DNA from: Proteobacteria bacterium UBA6908 | GTDB taxonomy: Bacteria; Pseudomonadota; Gammaproteobacteria; Acidiferrobacterales; UBA6901 | DNA length: 51,234 nucleotides | Assembly (NCBI GenBank): GCA_002451085.1 | Contig: DKBE01000015.1 | Location: 19,904 to 71,137 of the forward strand | Direction of reading: 5' to 3' | Position numbers and translations under genes: made by a program | Shown here: positions 8,158-16,920 of the stretch, in pieces | Layout of the letters: each line of letters starts with the position of its first letter | Numbering within the stretch: the first letter of the stretch is position 1 | Notes under the pieces: model-generated | Database searches by the model: none | What the model saw: only the letters and a program-made list of their open reading frames with translations | Told to the model about the DNA's origin: nothing

Positions 8158-9069
8158 TTATTGGGGAACGACCGGTGGCGGATCCGGCGCCTCGGCCACC
8201 GGAGCCGCGGTGCGGCCACCTATGCGGATAGTCAGAATTCCCGCGGCAACTACCAGCAGCGCACCAACCGCCGACAACGTATCCGGGATTTCACTCCAAA
8301 GTGCCCAACCGAACAGCGCTGCAAACACCACCGTGCCATAGCTGAACGGTCCGACCTGCGCGGCCGGGGCGTACGCGTAGGCACGGGTCAGCAACAACTG
8401 TGCGGCGGTCGAGACGACGCCAATCAGGAACAACATGAACCAAAGTCCGGTCGGTGGCGTCTGCCATGCCCACAGGAGCGGCACCGCCGAACCGAGTGTG
8501 GCGAACAGGCTGAAATAGAAGACGACCCTTGTTGCCGGTTCAGTGTGGGTCAGTTTGCGGATGCCGGCCATGGCCAGCGCCGAGAAGATGCCGGCCGACG
8601 CACCAATCAGCGCAATGGGCGCGAGCAGCGACAGACCGGGTTTCAGGATCAGGCCGATCCCGGCAAAGCCGATCCCGATTGGCCACCACAACCGCGGGTT
8701 GAATCGTTCGCCAATCCAGAGCAGTGCGGCGAGCGGAATAAACAATGGTGCGGAATAATTGAGCAATACTGCCTCGGCCAGTGGCAGCCTGGAGATGGCG
8801 TAGAAGTAGCAATACATGGCGGCCAGTCCGGCCAGGGCACGCATCAGGTGAAAGCGCAGATGGTGGGTTGCGTAATAGCGTGGCCCGTGACGAAAGATCC
8901 AGGGCGCCAGGGCGGCCAGTCCGAACAGATTGCGAAAGAACACCACCATTTCGTTCGACAGCGTGGCCGAAACATATTTAATGATGGCGCCGGTGGCGGC
9001 GAAGAGCAGGGCAGCGGCCAGCATGAACGCCGCACCGCGCGGAAGATTGTCACGATGCATGGGCGGCAT
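8158..9069 (-). CDS. EamA-family (drug/metabolite superfamily) transporter
   Basis: A 303-residue inner-membrane protein with ten predicted helices arranged as two EamA repeats of about 140 residues. The first repeat is visible from GAAFMLAAALLFAATGAIIK, with FFRNLFGLAALAPW after helix 2 and a typical SRLPLAEAVLLNYSAPLF at helix 4. The second includes LIGVVSTAAQLLLTRAYAYA followed by a GPFSYGTVVFAALFGWALW segment. This is the family layout for export or uptake of small metabolites; the substrate is unknown. Its stop is 12 bases from the next carrier gene, and its start is 39 bases after the Rep helicase stop, so a common transcript is plausible. Confidence 0.85.
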   Translation of the reverse strand: MPPMHRDNLPRGAAFMLAAALLFAATGAIIKYVSATLSNEMVVFFRNLFGLAALAPWIFRHGPRYYATHHLRFHLMRALAGLAAMYCYFYAISRLPLAEAVLLNYSAPLFIPLAALLWIGERFNPRLWWPIGIGFAGIGLILKPGLSLLAPIALIGASAGIFSALAMAGIRKLTHTEPATRVVFYFSLFATLGSAVPLLWAWQTPPTGLWFMLFLIGVVSTAAQLLLTRAYAYAPAAQVGPFSYGTVVFAALFGWALWSEIPDTLSAVGALLVVAAGILTIRIGGRTAAPVAEAPDPPPVVPQ

Positions 9070-9108
9070 TATGCCGGTATTCCGGCCGGAGCCGGAAGCG
9101 ATTGCCGT

Positions 9109-11118
9109 CTAACCCAACAGATTTCGCAGATGGGCCAGGTGCGCACTGCCACGCTCCTGTTTCTGTTCAGGAGTGGTGGTACTTTTCCCTTCCCATTGAA
9201 CGTCATCAACCGGAAGTTCATTCAGGAAGCGGCTCGGTTCACACTGCACAATCTCGCCGTAGCGCTTGCGCTGTTTGGCGTAGGTGAAGGTCAGGGTCTT
9301 TTTGGCGCGGGTAATGCCGACGTAGGTGAGCCTTCGTTCTTCCTCGATAGCGGTCTGGTTGTTTTCGCCCTCGAGGCTCACGCGGTGCGGCAGCAGGCCT
9401 TCCTCCATGCCGACGAGGAAGACGTGTGGAAATTCCAGGCCTTTGGCGGCGTGCAGGGTCATGAGCGACACCTGATCGCTGCGGTCATCTTCGTCGTTGT
9501 CGAGCATGCCGATCAGTGCGAGTTTGGCGACCAATTCAGCGAAGGTCGGAGTATCGTCGGAATCTTGTTTGGCGAGGCGTGTCAGCCAACCGGTAAGGTC
9601 GAGCACGTTTTCCATACGTTTTTCGGCGGCGTCGAGACTGTCGCAGCTTTCCTTGAGCCAGGCATCGTAGGCGATGTCCGCCAACAGTTCCTTGACGACG
9701 GTGGCCGTGTCCGCCGTTTGTGCCTGGTCGCGCAGATTCGATAGCCACACACTGAAGCGCCGGAGTGCCGCCAGTTGCCGATCACCCAGTGATTGCGTGA
9801 GCCCGAGCTCGAAAGTGGCGGCATGGAGACTGAGGCCGCGACCCTGGGCATAGGCCGAAAGCTTTTCGAGAGTGGATGGCCCGATTTCGCGACGTGGCGT
9901 GTTGACCACGCGCAGAAAACTGGTGTCGTCGTCCGGATTGGCGACCAGCTTGAGGTAGGCCATGATATCGCGTACCTCGGTGCGTTCGAAGAACGACAGC
10001 CCGCCGGATAAATAGTAAGGAATGCGCTGCTCGCGTAACACCCGCTCAAATACCCGTGCCTGATGGTTGCCGCGGTAAAGCACGGCGTAGTCGCGATGCT
10101 CGGTGCGATGCAGAAATTTGTGATGCATGAGTTCCGACACCACCCGTTCGGCTTCGTGTTCCTCGTCGCGGCAGGACAGTACCCGCAACGGATCCCCGAA
10201 GCCAAGCTCGCTCCATAGTTTTTTCTCGAACACATGTGGATTGTTGGCGATTACCGCATTGGCGGCCTTGAGGATACGGCCGGAGCAGCGATAATTCTGC
10301 TCCAGCTTGACCACCTTCAGATCCGGGTAGTCAATCTTGAGCTGCTTCAGGTTTTCCGGCTGCGCGCCGCGCCAGGCGTAAATTGACTGGTCGTCATCGC
10401 CGACCACGGTAAAGTTGCCGTCCTGGCCGGCCAGCAACTTGACCAGCTCGAACTGGGCGGCATTGGTGTCCTGGTATTCGTCGATCAGCAGATAGCGGAT
10501 TTGCTGTTGCCAGCGCGCGCGGATGTCGGGATGCCGACGAAGCAGCTCAACCGGTTGGAAGATGAGGTCGTCAAAATCGAGCGCGTTATAGGCCTTGAGG
10601 GCACGCTGGTAATCGGCATAGGCGCGGGCGGCGCACATCCGGAAGCTGTCGCCCGCTGATTCGGTGGCCGCCTGGTCAGGTTGGAGCAGGGCGTTCTTCC
10701 AGGCCGAGATCTGCCACTGCACACGTTCCGGCTCGATGCCTTTCTGACCGCGAACCAGTTCGCGTAACAGATTCTGGGCATCCTCGGCATCGTGAATCGA
10801 GAAGCCGGGCTTGTAGCCGCTGGCGGCCAGCTCCTTGCGCAACAGGTTGAGTCCGAGGGTATGGAAGGTCGAGATGGAAAGGCCCTTGGCGTCGCTGCCC
10901 TTGAGCAGTTCGGCAACGCGGGTCTTCATCTCGCGTGCGGCCTTGTTGGTGAAGGTCACGGCGGCGATGCGCGCCGGCTCAAGAGCTTGTTCGCGGATCA
11001 GCCAGGCTATCTTGCGGGTGATGACCGAGGTCTTGCCACTCCCGGCGCCGGCGAGAACAAGCAAAGGACCATCAATATGGCGGACTGCTTCTTTCTGACG
11101 GGGATTGAGATCAGCCAC
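9109..11118 (-). CDS. rep: ATP-dependent DNA helicase Rep
   Basis: A superfamily 1A 3'-5' DNA helicase that helps replication forks past bound proteins. Motifs in order: Q motif LNPRQKEAV, Walker A AGAGSGKTS, motif Ia FTNKAAREMK, Walker B DEYQDTN, motif III VGDDDQSIYAWRGA, motif IV LEQNYRCSGRIL, motif V LMTLHAAKGLEFPHVF, motif VI RRLTYVGITRAKK. The chosen GTG start gives 669 residues (E. coli Rep is 673) and begins M-A-D-L-N-P-R-Q, as in the family. The frame is open further, to a TTG at 11172, but a promoter-like pair lies inside that extension. The FHTLGLNLLRKE and NNPHVFEKKLWSELG regions match Rep more than UvrD. Confidence 0.93.
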   Translation of the reverse strand: MADLNPRQKEAVRHIDGPLLVLAGAGSGKTSVITRKIAWLIREQALEPARIAAVTFTNKAAREMKTRVAELLKGSDAKGLSISTFHTLGLNLLRKELAASGYKPGFSIHDAEDAQNLLRELVRGQKGIEPERVQWQISAWKNALLQPDQAATESAGDSFRMCAARAYADYQRALKAYNALDFDDLIFQPVELLRRHPDIRARWQQQIRYLLIDEYQDTNAAQFELVKLLAGQDGNFTVVGDDDQSIYAWRGAQPENLKQLKIDYPDLKVVKLEQNYRCSGRILKAANAVIANNPHVFEKKLWSELGFGDPLRVLSCRDEEHEAERVVSELMHHKFLHRTEHRDYAVLYRGNHQARVFERVLREQRIPYYLSGGLSFFERTEVRDIMAYLKLVANPDDDTSFLRVVNTPRREIGPSTLEKLSAYAQGRGLSLHAATFELGLTQSLGDRQLAALRRFSVWLSNLRDQAQTADTATVVKELLADIAYDAWLKESCDSLDAAEKRMENVLDLTGWLTRLAKQDSDDTPTFAELVAKLALIGMLDNDEDDRSDQVSLMTLHAAKGLEFPHVFLVGMEEGLLPHRVSLEGENNQTAIEEERRLTYVGITRAKKTLTFTYAKQRKRYGEIVQCEPSRFLNELPVDDVQWEGKSTTTPEQKQERGSAHLAHLRNLLG

Positions 11119-11144
11119 AGCCGCATCCGGTAAAACGTCCGGAC

Positions 11145-11172
11145 ATTCTAGCGTCTGTGCCGGTAGCGCCAA
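11145..11172 (-). promoter_or_regulatory. Candidate sigma-70 promoter of rep
   Basis: On the minus strand TTGGCG (11172-11167) is followed after 16 bases by TAGAAT (11150-11145). Transcription would begin near 11138, about 20 bases before the GTG at 11118. This supports the shorter Rep start. It is a pattern match only. Confidence 0.45.
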
Positions 11173-11193
11173 GACTTGATTTTGTTCGCTGGA

Positions 11194-12699
11194 TCAGGAC
11201 ACGGTTTCGGTGAAGCTGTCCTGCGGTACATAATCCGGTGGCAGTGGAAAGGCGGACAAATCCTTGGCAATGGCGGCACGCAGGAAACTGTCTACCCACC
11301 AGAAAATGTCATGTTCGCGGATTGTGCGCCGCAGGCGGCGCATGCGTGTACGCCGTGCCGCTGGCGGCAGACCGAAGGCGGTGTAGATGGCATCCGCGAC
11401 TCCGTCGCGATCATATGGATTCACCAGCAAGGCGCCGTTCTGCAGCTGTGCGGCTGCCCCGGCAAATTCGCTCAGGATTAGCACGCTCTCCTCTTCGATT
11501 GAGCAGGCGCAGAATTCCTTCGCCACCAGATTCATGCCGTCCTTGAGCGGGGTTACCAGGGCAATTTCCGCGGCTCGGTAGTAGGCGAGCAGTTCGGAGC
11601 GCGTGAGGCTGCGGAACACATAATGGATCGGCACCCAGCCACTCGGCCGGGTGAACTGGCCATTGATCTCGCCGACCAATCGCTCGATGCGAGTCTTGAG
11701 TTCGGAATACTGCGGAATATCTTCCCGGCTTGGAACCACGACCTGCACCAGCCTGACTCGCTCAAGCAGGTCCGGATATCGGAGCAAGGCATTGCGAAAT
11801 GCTTCGAGTCGTTCGGGAATCCCTTTGGTGTAATCGAGCCGGTCGACACCCAGTATGAGTTGACGATTCGGCAGTCGCGTTCGCAGGTCGGACGCGAGCG
11901 CCGCAATCTCGGGCGAGGCGGCGTGCTTCATGAAGGCGTTATAGTCGATGCTGATCGGAAAGCTGCCGAGACGCAATGTGCGGCCGCCGGCATGCATGGT
12001 CACCACCTGGCCCTTGCCCTGGACGGTGACGTCGTCAAGCAGTGTGCGTGCACACTGAATGAAATTACGCCGGTCACGCAGTGTCTGGAAGCCCACCAGG
12101 TCATATTCAAGCAGCGCACGCAACAGCTGGAAGCGCCACGGCAGCTTGGTGAAGATATCGAGCGACGGAAACGGGATGTGCAGGAAGAAGGCCAGTTGAG
12201 TATGCACGTTCAGCTGGCGCAGCTCGCTGGCCACGTGGATGAGGTGATAATCATGAACCCATACAAAATCATGTTCACGGCTGTGGCGCGCTACCGTCTC
12301 GGCATAACGGCGGTTCACCTCGATATAGGTCCGCCAGTAGGAAGGGTCGAAGGAGCAGTGAGACTGCAAGTCGTGGAACAGTGGCCAGATGATCTCGTTG
12401 GAGAACCCCTGGTAGAACTTATGCACTTCCTCTTTGTTGAGCGGGACGCTGTGTAACGTGTAACCGGCATCTTTTGAAGCTGAATCGAGGGCTGTCTTGA
12501 TGCCGTCGGGATCTTCGACGCTGGTGCCCGGCCAACCGATCCACATGCCGCCGCGATCCCGTAGCACCGGCAGCAGGGCTGTCACCAGTCCGCCCGAACC
12601 AGGCTTGGCACGCCAGCCATGATGGGCATTCTGCTCGAGCACGACCGGCAGACGGTTCGAGACCACCACGAGGCGACCTTGCGGGTGTTCCATGTTCAT
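11194..12699 (-). CDS. otsA: Trehalose-6-phosphate synthase
   Basis: A GT20 glycosyltransferase, 501 residues, which joins UDP-glucose (or another NDP-glucose) and glucose 6-phosphate to trehalose 6-phosphate. Family signatures are the N-terminal [12 protein letters not shown], the glycine loop [21 protein letters not shown], the [13 protein letters not shown] site, [14 protein letters not shown], the donor site [18 protein letters not shown], and [14 protein letters not shown] before EFAGAA. All active-site blocks are intact. The ATG overlaps the stop of the upstream mscS-like gene (ATGA), and otsB precedes that, so the order is otsB, mscS, otsA. This is an osmotic-stress operon: trehalose is the compatible solute, and the channel is the emergency exit. 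Confidence 0.95.
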   Translation of the reverse strand: MNMEHPQGRLVVVSNRLPVVLEQNAHHGWRAKPGSGGLVTALLPVLRDRGGMWIGWPGTSVEDPDGIKTALDSASKDAGYTLHSVPLNKEEVHKFYQGFSNEIIWPLFHDLQSHCSFDPSYWRTYIEVNRRYAETVARHSREHDFVWVHDYHLIHVASELRQLNVHTQLAFFLHIPFPSLDIFTKLPWRFQLLRALLEYDLVGFQTLRDRRNFIQCARTLLDDVTVQGKGQVVTMHAGGRTLRLGSFPISIDYNAFMKHAASPEIAALASDLRTRLPNRQLILGVDRLDYTKGIPERLEAFRNALLRYPDLLERVRLVQVVVPSREDIPQYSELKTRIERLVGEINGQFTRPSGWVPIHYVFRSLTRSELLAYYRAAEIALVTPLKDGMNLVAKEFCACSIEEESVLILSEFAGAAAQLQNGALLVNPYDRDGVADAIYTAFGLPPAARRTRMRRLRRTIREHDIFWWVDSFLRAAIAKDLSAFPLPPDYVPQDSFTETVS

Positions 12700-13757
12700 G
12701 GAGTGGCGCTGACCGTGTTGAGATAGAGCGTGCGGGTCGGGTAGGCAATCTCGATCCCACGTTCCTGAAGACGCCGGTACAACGCAAACAATATATCCTG
12801 CTGCACATCCATATAGATGTTGTAGTCGCGGTCGAGAATGTAATACACGACTTCGAAATCCAGAGAAGAATCGCCATAGTTGTGAAAATGGGCGCGGTCG
12901 AAGCGGGTGCGAGGGATTTGTTCAATGACGCTGCGAACCAGTGACGGAATGGTCTCCAGTACATCCGGCGGCGTCTGGTAGACCACGCCGAATCGGAATA
13001 GTACACGCCGTTCATTCATGCGCTTGTAGTTGTGGATGCGGCTCTTGAGCAGGTCGGAATTCGAGAACACGATCTGCTCGCCGGACAGGCTGCGGATGCG
13101 TGTGGTCTTCAGGCCGATGTACTCGACGGTGCCCATCTGTTCACCGGTCACAATGAAATCGCCGATCACAAAAGGCCGGTCAAAAATGATCGACAGCGAG
13201 GCAAAAAGGTCACCGAGGACGCTCTGTGCAGCCAACGCCACGGCGACACCGCCAATACCAAGACCGGCCAGCAGGGCGGTGATGTTGAAGCCGAGGTTAT
13301 CGAGCGCGGCCAGTACTACCAGCGCCCACAAGGCGGCGCGCGCAATGTAGCCGAGGACGTTATGGGCGGAGACGCTCGCCGGATCTTCCATGGCCTTGGT
13401 GCGCAGTGAGTAACGCATCCAGACCGCGATGCCCCGGTTGCCCCACAGCGCTACCTGGAAAAGCAGGGCGATGATCGCCGCCCGGGTCAGCACGGTGGCC
13501 GGGCGTGACGGCAGGGTGAGGGCTTCGGAGGCCAGATACAGCACCATGGGAGCCAGTAGCCATACATGTGTAGCCCGCAAGGCATCAACCAGCAGATCAT
13601 CGATGATGGTTGCAGTGCGGTGTGCGGTAATGCGCAGACGGCGCAGGCCAACCCGCCTGAGCACGAAGAGAATGATTACACCCGTAATCAGGATACCGCT
13701 GGCTACGAGCCAGTCGCTGGTTGTGTTCTCGGCGAGCAGTTTATCAAGCAGTCGCAT
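12696..13757 (-). CDS. MscS-family mechanosensitive ion channel
   Basis: A 353-residue channel that opens under membrane tension and releases solutes on hypo-osmotic shock. It has about five N-terminal membrane helices (for example GILITGVIILFVLRRVGL). The pore helix is Gly/Ala-rich (LLAGLGIGGVAVALAAQSVL), followed by the typical GDLFASLSIIFDRPFVIGDF. The beta domain (GTVEYIGLKTTRIRSLSGEQ, then IVFSNSDLL) and the alpha/beta C-terminal domain complete it. The ATG at 13757 has AAGGA about 6 bases upstream and begins MRLLDKLL. The frame is open further upstream, but that part is out-of-frame otsB sequence. It overlaps otsB by 14 bases and otsA by 4, so all three are coupled. Confidence 0.92.
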   Translation of the reverse strand: MRLLDKLLAENTTSDWLVASGILITGVIILFVLRRVGLRRLRITAHRTATIIDDLLVDALRATHVWLLAPMVLYLASEALTLPSRPATVLTRAAIIALLFQVALWGNRGIAVWMRYSLRTKAMEDPASVSAHNVLGYIARAALWALVVLAALDNLGFNITALLAGLGIGGVAVALAAQSVLGDLFASLSIIFDRPFVIGDFIVTGEQMGTVEYIGLKTTRIRSLSGEQIVFSNSDLLKSRIHNYKRMNERRVLFRFGVVYQTPPDVLETIPSLVRSVIEQIPRTRFDRAHFHNYGDSSLDFEVVYYILDRDYNIYMDVQQDILFALYRRLQERGIEIAYPTRTLYLNTVSATP

Positions 13758-14616
13758 GACGATCCTTGCGAACAACAAGCCAGCGGTTGAGAAAATCCAG
13801 GAGGCCAACAGGCGGCTGCAACCAGACTTGTGCGGCGCTTGCACGTAACTGGGGGCGAACGAGGATTCCCATGGCATTGCCGCGCAAGGCTGTGAAGGCG
13901 TCTTCGTCGGTAAAATCGTCGCCAAGGTAGGCCGTGATGGCATCCGGCATTTCGCTCTGCAGCGTGCGGACGGCATCTCCCTTGTTGCGCCCCGGGACGC
14001 GTAGCTCCAGGCCGCCGTCAAAGGGGTGCAATTCCAGCCCGCGATCGCGAGCGGACATGGCCCAGTTCGACGTGACCAGCGAGCGGATCTCTTCAGCGGT
14101 TTCTGGATCAAGTCCTCGCCAGTGGATGGCGAGACTGACCGGCTTGAGCTCTGCACGCCCGCCACGTGCCCGGATATCATTCACCCATGTATCGGCCTCG
14201 GCCAGGGCCTGCAATGCTGTCACGGGCGGCTGGGCTGTTTCGCAATGTCCATCGGGCAGACAGCGTTCCCACCCATGAATACCCCAGAGTTCAGGAATTC
14301 GTTTCAGTCCCAATAGCGGAACCAGGTCACGAGACCAGCGGCCACTGACGATGACGACCCGGGTGTCGGTTTCATCCATGACACGATCTAGTATCTGACG
14401 GACGCCGGGATAGGGCACGGCTTTCTGCGGGTCGTTCTGGAAGGGGGCCAGTGTACCGTCGTAGTCCAGTATCAGGAGTGCGTGCGACGCATGCCCGAGC
14501 TGCTCGAAAAAGGGGTCCAGTCGGTTATCGGATTGGTGCGCCGGGATGGATGTCATCCGCGAGGACATCGGCGGATTCTGCCGCACGTCAGCATGAACCG
14601 GGATATCCGGGTCCAT
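13744..14616 (-). CDS. otsB: Trehalose-6-phosphate phosphatase
   Basis: A HAD-superfamily phosphatase that removes phosphate from trehalose 6-phosphate to give trehalose. HAD motif I is LILDYDGTLAPF with both aspartates, motif II is VVIVSGR, the family block LWGIHGWERCLPDG follows, and motif IV is YLGDDFTDEDAF. The start is uncertain. The ATG at 14616 (290 residues) is preferred because a promoter-like pair lies just upstream; later ATGs at 14568 and 14556 would also leave the whole catalytic domain. The protein begins with a poorly conserved leader before DPFFEQLGHASHALLI. It is the first gene of the otsB-mscS-otsA operon. Confidence 0.92.
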   Translation of the reverse strand: MDPDIPVHADVRQNPPMSSRMTSIPAHQSDNRLDPFFEQLGHASHALLILDYDGTLAPFQNDPQKAVPYPGVRQILDRVMDETDTRVVIVSGRWSRDLVPLLGLKRIPELWGIHGWERCLPDGHCETAQPPVTALQALAEADTWVNDIRARGGRAELKPVSLAIHWRGLDPETAEEIRSLVTSNWAMSARDRGLELHPFDGGLELRVPGRNKGDAVRTLQSEMPDAITAYLGDDFTDEDAFTALRGNAMGILVRPQLRASAAQVWLQPPVGLLDFLNRWLVVRKDRHATA

Positions 14617-14650
14617 GAAAAAGCTTGCCGGCACCAATAGCCGGAACGCG

Positions 14651-14679
14651 TGTCTAGCATCATTAGCGGCTGCTCACAA
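14651..14679 (-). promoter_or_regulatory. Candidate promoter of the otsB-mscS-otsA operon
   Basis: On the minus strand TTGTGA (14679-14674) and TAGACA (14656-14651) are 17 bases apart, and TG one base before the -10 gives an extended -10 form. The start of transcription would be near 14644, 28 bases before the ATG at 14616. The remainder of the 215-base gap (14638-14852) holds no gene that I can see. Confidence 0.35.
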
Positions 14680-14852
14680 GTTGAAGGGTTGCAGCGCGCC
14701 ACGCGATGTCGGTCGCGCCACGCACGGTGCGCCGCTCATGAGTTTCGCGAGCCTGCGCACGTGTCGTTTCCAGGCAAATCTTTTGCCGGAAACAAACTTC
14801 ATCGACAGTATGCCATCCAGGAGCGGGATGGACAAGAAAAACGGCCTAATTG

Positions 14853-16061
14853 TCAGTGTTCGAGAGGTGAATCGGCGGGAACTTCACCGGCTTTTTTAAG
14901 CGCGAACTCGGTGACGATCGGTCCGAGGGTTTCGAGAATGGCCACGGCCGCCAGAATCAAAGGAGCCAGTTGCCGGCCGATTTGCGGGTAAAGGTCGCTG
15001 GTGAGCTGGCTCAGGCCGATGGCGAGCCCGGCCATCGGCATGAGCGTGAAGCCGAGCAGTATGGTTTGGCGAGACGCCATGCCGGTCAGGCGCATGAAGC
15101 CATATATAGCCAGAGACTTGGCTGCTTGGCGGGCCAGTACAAACAATATGGCCAGTAGACCGATACTTGTGAGATACGCAAGGTGCAGGTTGGCTCCGGC
15201 CACCACGAACAGAATCAGGAAGAACAGTTCCCCTCCATAGCCGAATTCAACCGGCAGCAAGCGTGCATCGCGGTCGAGGACGTTGACGAGAATGCCAAGC
15301 GCCAGTAATGCCAGCACCGGCGATACTTTGAGCATGCGCGCCAATCCAATCGCACCAATGATGGCACCGATTGTCAACGCAAACTGGACGTTCTCGCGCC
15401 GACCAACATGGGCTGCAGCCCAGAGCATCAGCTGACCAATCAGCCAGGCGATGCCCAGTGACACGGACAGCTGGTAGAGCGGTTGCAGGATGATGGTCAG
15501 CACACTGGCTTTCTGCTCGATGTGCAGCAGGGGGAGGACGGTGAGAAAGACCAGAAAGGCAATAACATTGTTGAGTGCAACGAGGTTGAGGGCATTCTGG
15601 GTCACTGGACCTTGCGCATTCAACTGGCGCACGACCAGCAGAATCACGGCTGGCGATGAGGAGATGCCGATCGCCGCCGCGAGTCCGGCAGTGAGCGGCA
15701 TCACGCCGGCAAATCGCAGCGCCGCGAATATCAGGAAGAACGTCAGTACGGCTTCAAGGGCCGCAGTTGACAGCAGCCATGGATCACGCCGCAAGCGGTA
15801 TATATCCAGCTGACGTCCCAGGTCGTAAAGAATCAAGCCCAGCGCGATGTCGGTAAACAGACGCGCGTTGTCGAGCAACTCTGGAGTCAGCAGGCCGGTG
15901 AGACCGGGCCCGAGAAGAAAGCCGGCAGCAATGTAGCCAGTGATGCGCGGCAGGAATCGGGTGCGGCCGGCCAGGTGACCACCGAGAATGCCGGCGGCCA
16001 GCAGCAGGCTGAAGAGCAGCAGTTCATTGAAATGCAGGGGCCAGGCCGGCAAGAAATTCAT
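14853..16061 (-). CDS. CPA2-type cation:proton antiporter (membrane domain only)
   Basis: A 402-residue protein made almost entirely of membrane helices. It belongs to the monovalent cation:proton antiporter-2 family (KefB/RosB-like). Signatures are FLPRITGYIAAGFLLGPGLT after the first helix, DIALGLILYDLGRQLD, and the crossover region GLAAAIGISSSPAVILLVVR, followed by NALNLVALNNVIAFLVFL. No TrkA-N (RCK) regulatory domain is present, so it is the short form. It would exchange K+ or Na+ for protons across the inner membrane. It lies upstream of the trehalose operon on the same strand, and ion balance fits an osmotic-stress neighbourhood, but a 215-base gap separates the two. Confidence 0.85.
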   Translation of the reverse strand: MNFLPAWPLHFNELLLFSLLLAAGILGGHLAGRTRFLPRITGYIAAGFLLGPGLTGLLTPELLDNARLFTDIALGLILYDLGRQLDIYRLRRDPWLLSTAALEAVLTFFLIFAALRFAGVMPLTAGLAAAIGISSSPAVILLVVRQLNAQGPVTQNALNLVALNNVIAFLVFLTVLPLLHIEQKASVLTIILQPLYQLSVSLGIAWLIGQLMLWAAAHVGRRENVQFALTIGAIIGAIGLARMLKVSPVLALLALGILVNVLDRDARLLPVEFGYGGELFFLILFVVAGANLHLAYLTSIGLLAILFVLARQAAKSLAIYGFMRLTGMASRQTILLGFTLMPMAGLAIGLSQLTSDLYPQIGRQLAPLILAAVAILETLGPIVTEFALKKAGEVPADSPLEH

Positions 16062-16118
16062 ATCGTTTGATTGATTCTATTAGTATCAGTATAGAAGATG
16101 ATCGGAATGTTGATGACA

Positions 16119-16913
16119 TCACACCACAATGTGGCCGCGCATTGTGGTCACGGCCTGTCCCCGGAGCAGTACGCGGTCGTCAGCATGGGATACGGTCAGC
16201 TCACCGCCGCGTGCTGACAGTTGCCGGGCGCGCAATGTCAGACGGCCCAGTCGTTTTGCCCAGTACGGTGCAAGCGTGCAATAGGCCGAGCCGGTGACCG
16301 GATCCTCATTGATGCCACTCTGCGGGGCAAAAAAACGTGCCACAAAATCGTAATCACGACCGGGGTCGGCCGGGGCAGTGATGCAGAAACCTGCAGCAGT
16401 CAGTGTGGCAATCAATGGCAGGTCTGGCGTGAACCGGGCCACCTCGCGCTGAGAGTTCAGGACGACTGTGGCATTCATCGGCACGCAACCCAGGTATTCA
16501 TGCGGCCGGTCTCCAAGAATCGTGCGTACCACTGCCGCTTGCCCATCCGGCACCGGGAACATGGCGGGGAAATCCATCTCCAGGTCTTCGCCATTAAGGC
16601 GAACGGTCAGTTCACCGCTGAGGGTCTCGAAGACAAGCGGCTGTGCCGCATCGACATCGCCCATGTCATGAAGCGAATGGGCCATCGCCAGCGTTGCATG
16701 GCCACACATGGGTACTTCGCGGGTAGGCGTGAACCAGCGCAACTGAAACCGGTTGGGCGCGAGCGGTACGGCGAACGCGGTTTCCGACAGGTTCATTTCG
16801 CGTGCGATAGCCTGCATGCGAGCGTCATCCGGAAATGCCGACAGGCGGACAGTGGCGGCGGGGTTTCCTCGGAAGGGTTCCCGGGTAAAGGCATCAACGA
16901 CAGTTATCAGCAT
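16119..16913 (-). CDS. PhzF-family isomerase/epimerase-like protein
   Basis: A 264-residue protein of the PhzF fold (two diaminopimelate-epimerase-like halves). Signatures are VDAFTREPFRGNPAATV at the N-terminus, the catalytic glutamate in NLSETAF (about residue 45), WFTPTREVPMCGHATLA, and in the second half RFFAPQSGINEDPVTGSAYC. Family members isomerise or epimerise small acids; only the phenazine enzyme PhzF is well defined. No phenazine genes are here, so the substrate is unknown. It sits 7 bases after the GpsA-like gene on the same strand, and the two are probably co-transcribed. Confidence 0.9.
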   Translation of the reverse strand: MLITVVDAFTREPFRGNPAATVRLSAFPDDARMQAIAREMNLSETAFAVPLAPNRFQLRWFTPTREVPMCGHATLAMAHSLHDMGDVDAAQPLVFETLSGELTVRLNGEDLEMDFPAMFPVPDGQAAVVRTILGDRPHEYLGCVPMNATVVLNSQREVARFTPDLPLIATLTAAGFCITAPADPGRDYDFVARFFAPQSGINEDPVTGSAYCTLAPYWAKRLGRLTLRARQLSARGGELTVSHADDRVLLRGQAVTTMRGHIVV

Positions 16914-16920
16914 GCGACGA

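Noticed and set aside
8161..9744. A 527-codon open frame on the plus strand
   Set aside because: It lies antisense to the EamA and rep genes, has a low-complexity Gln/Arg/Gly composition and no recognisable domain; it is a by-product of high GC content.
13758..14180. N-terminal extension of the MscS frame
   Set aside because: It is otsB read in another frame; AAGGA and a membrane-helix start mark 13757 as the true start.
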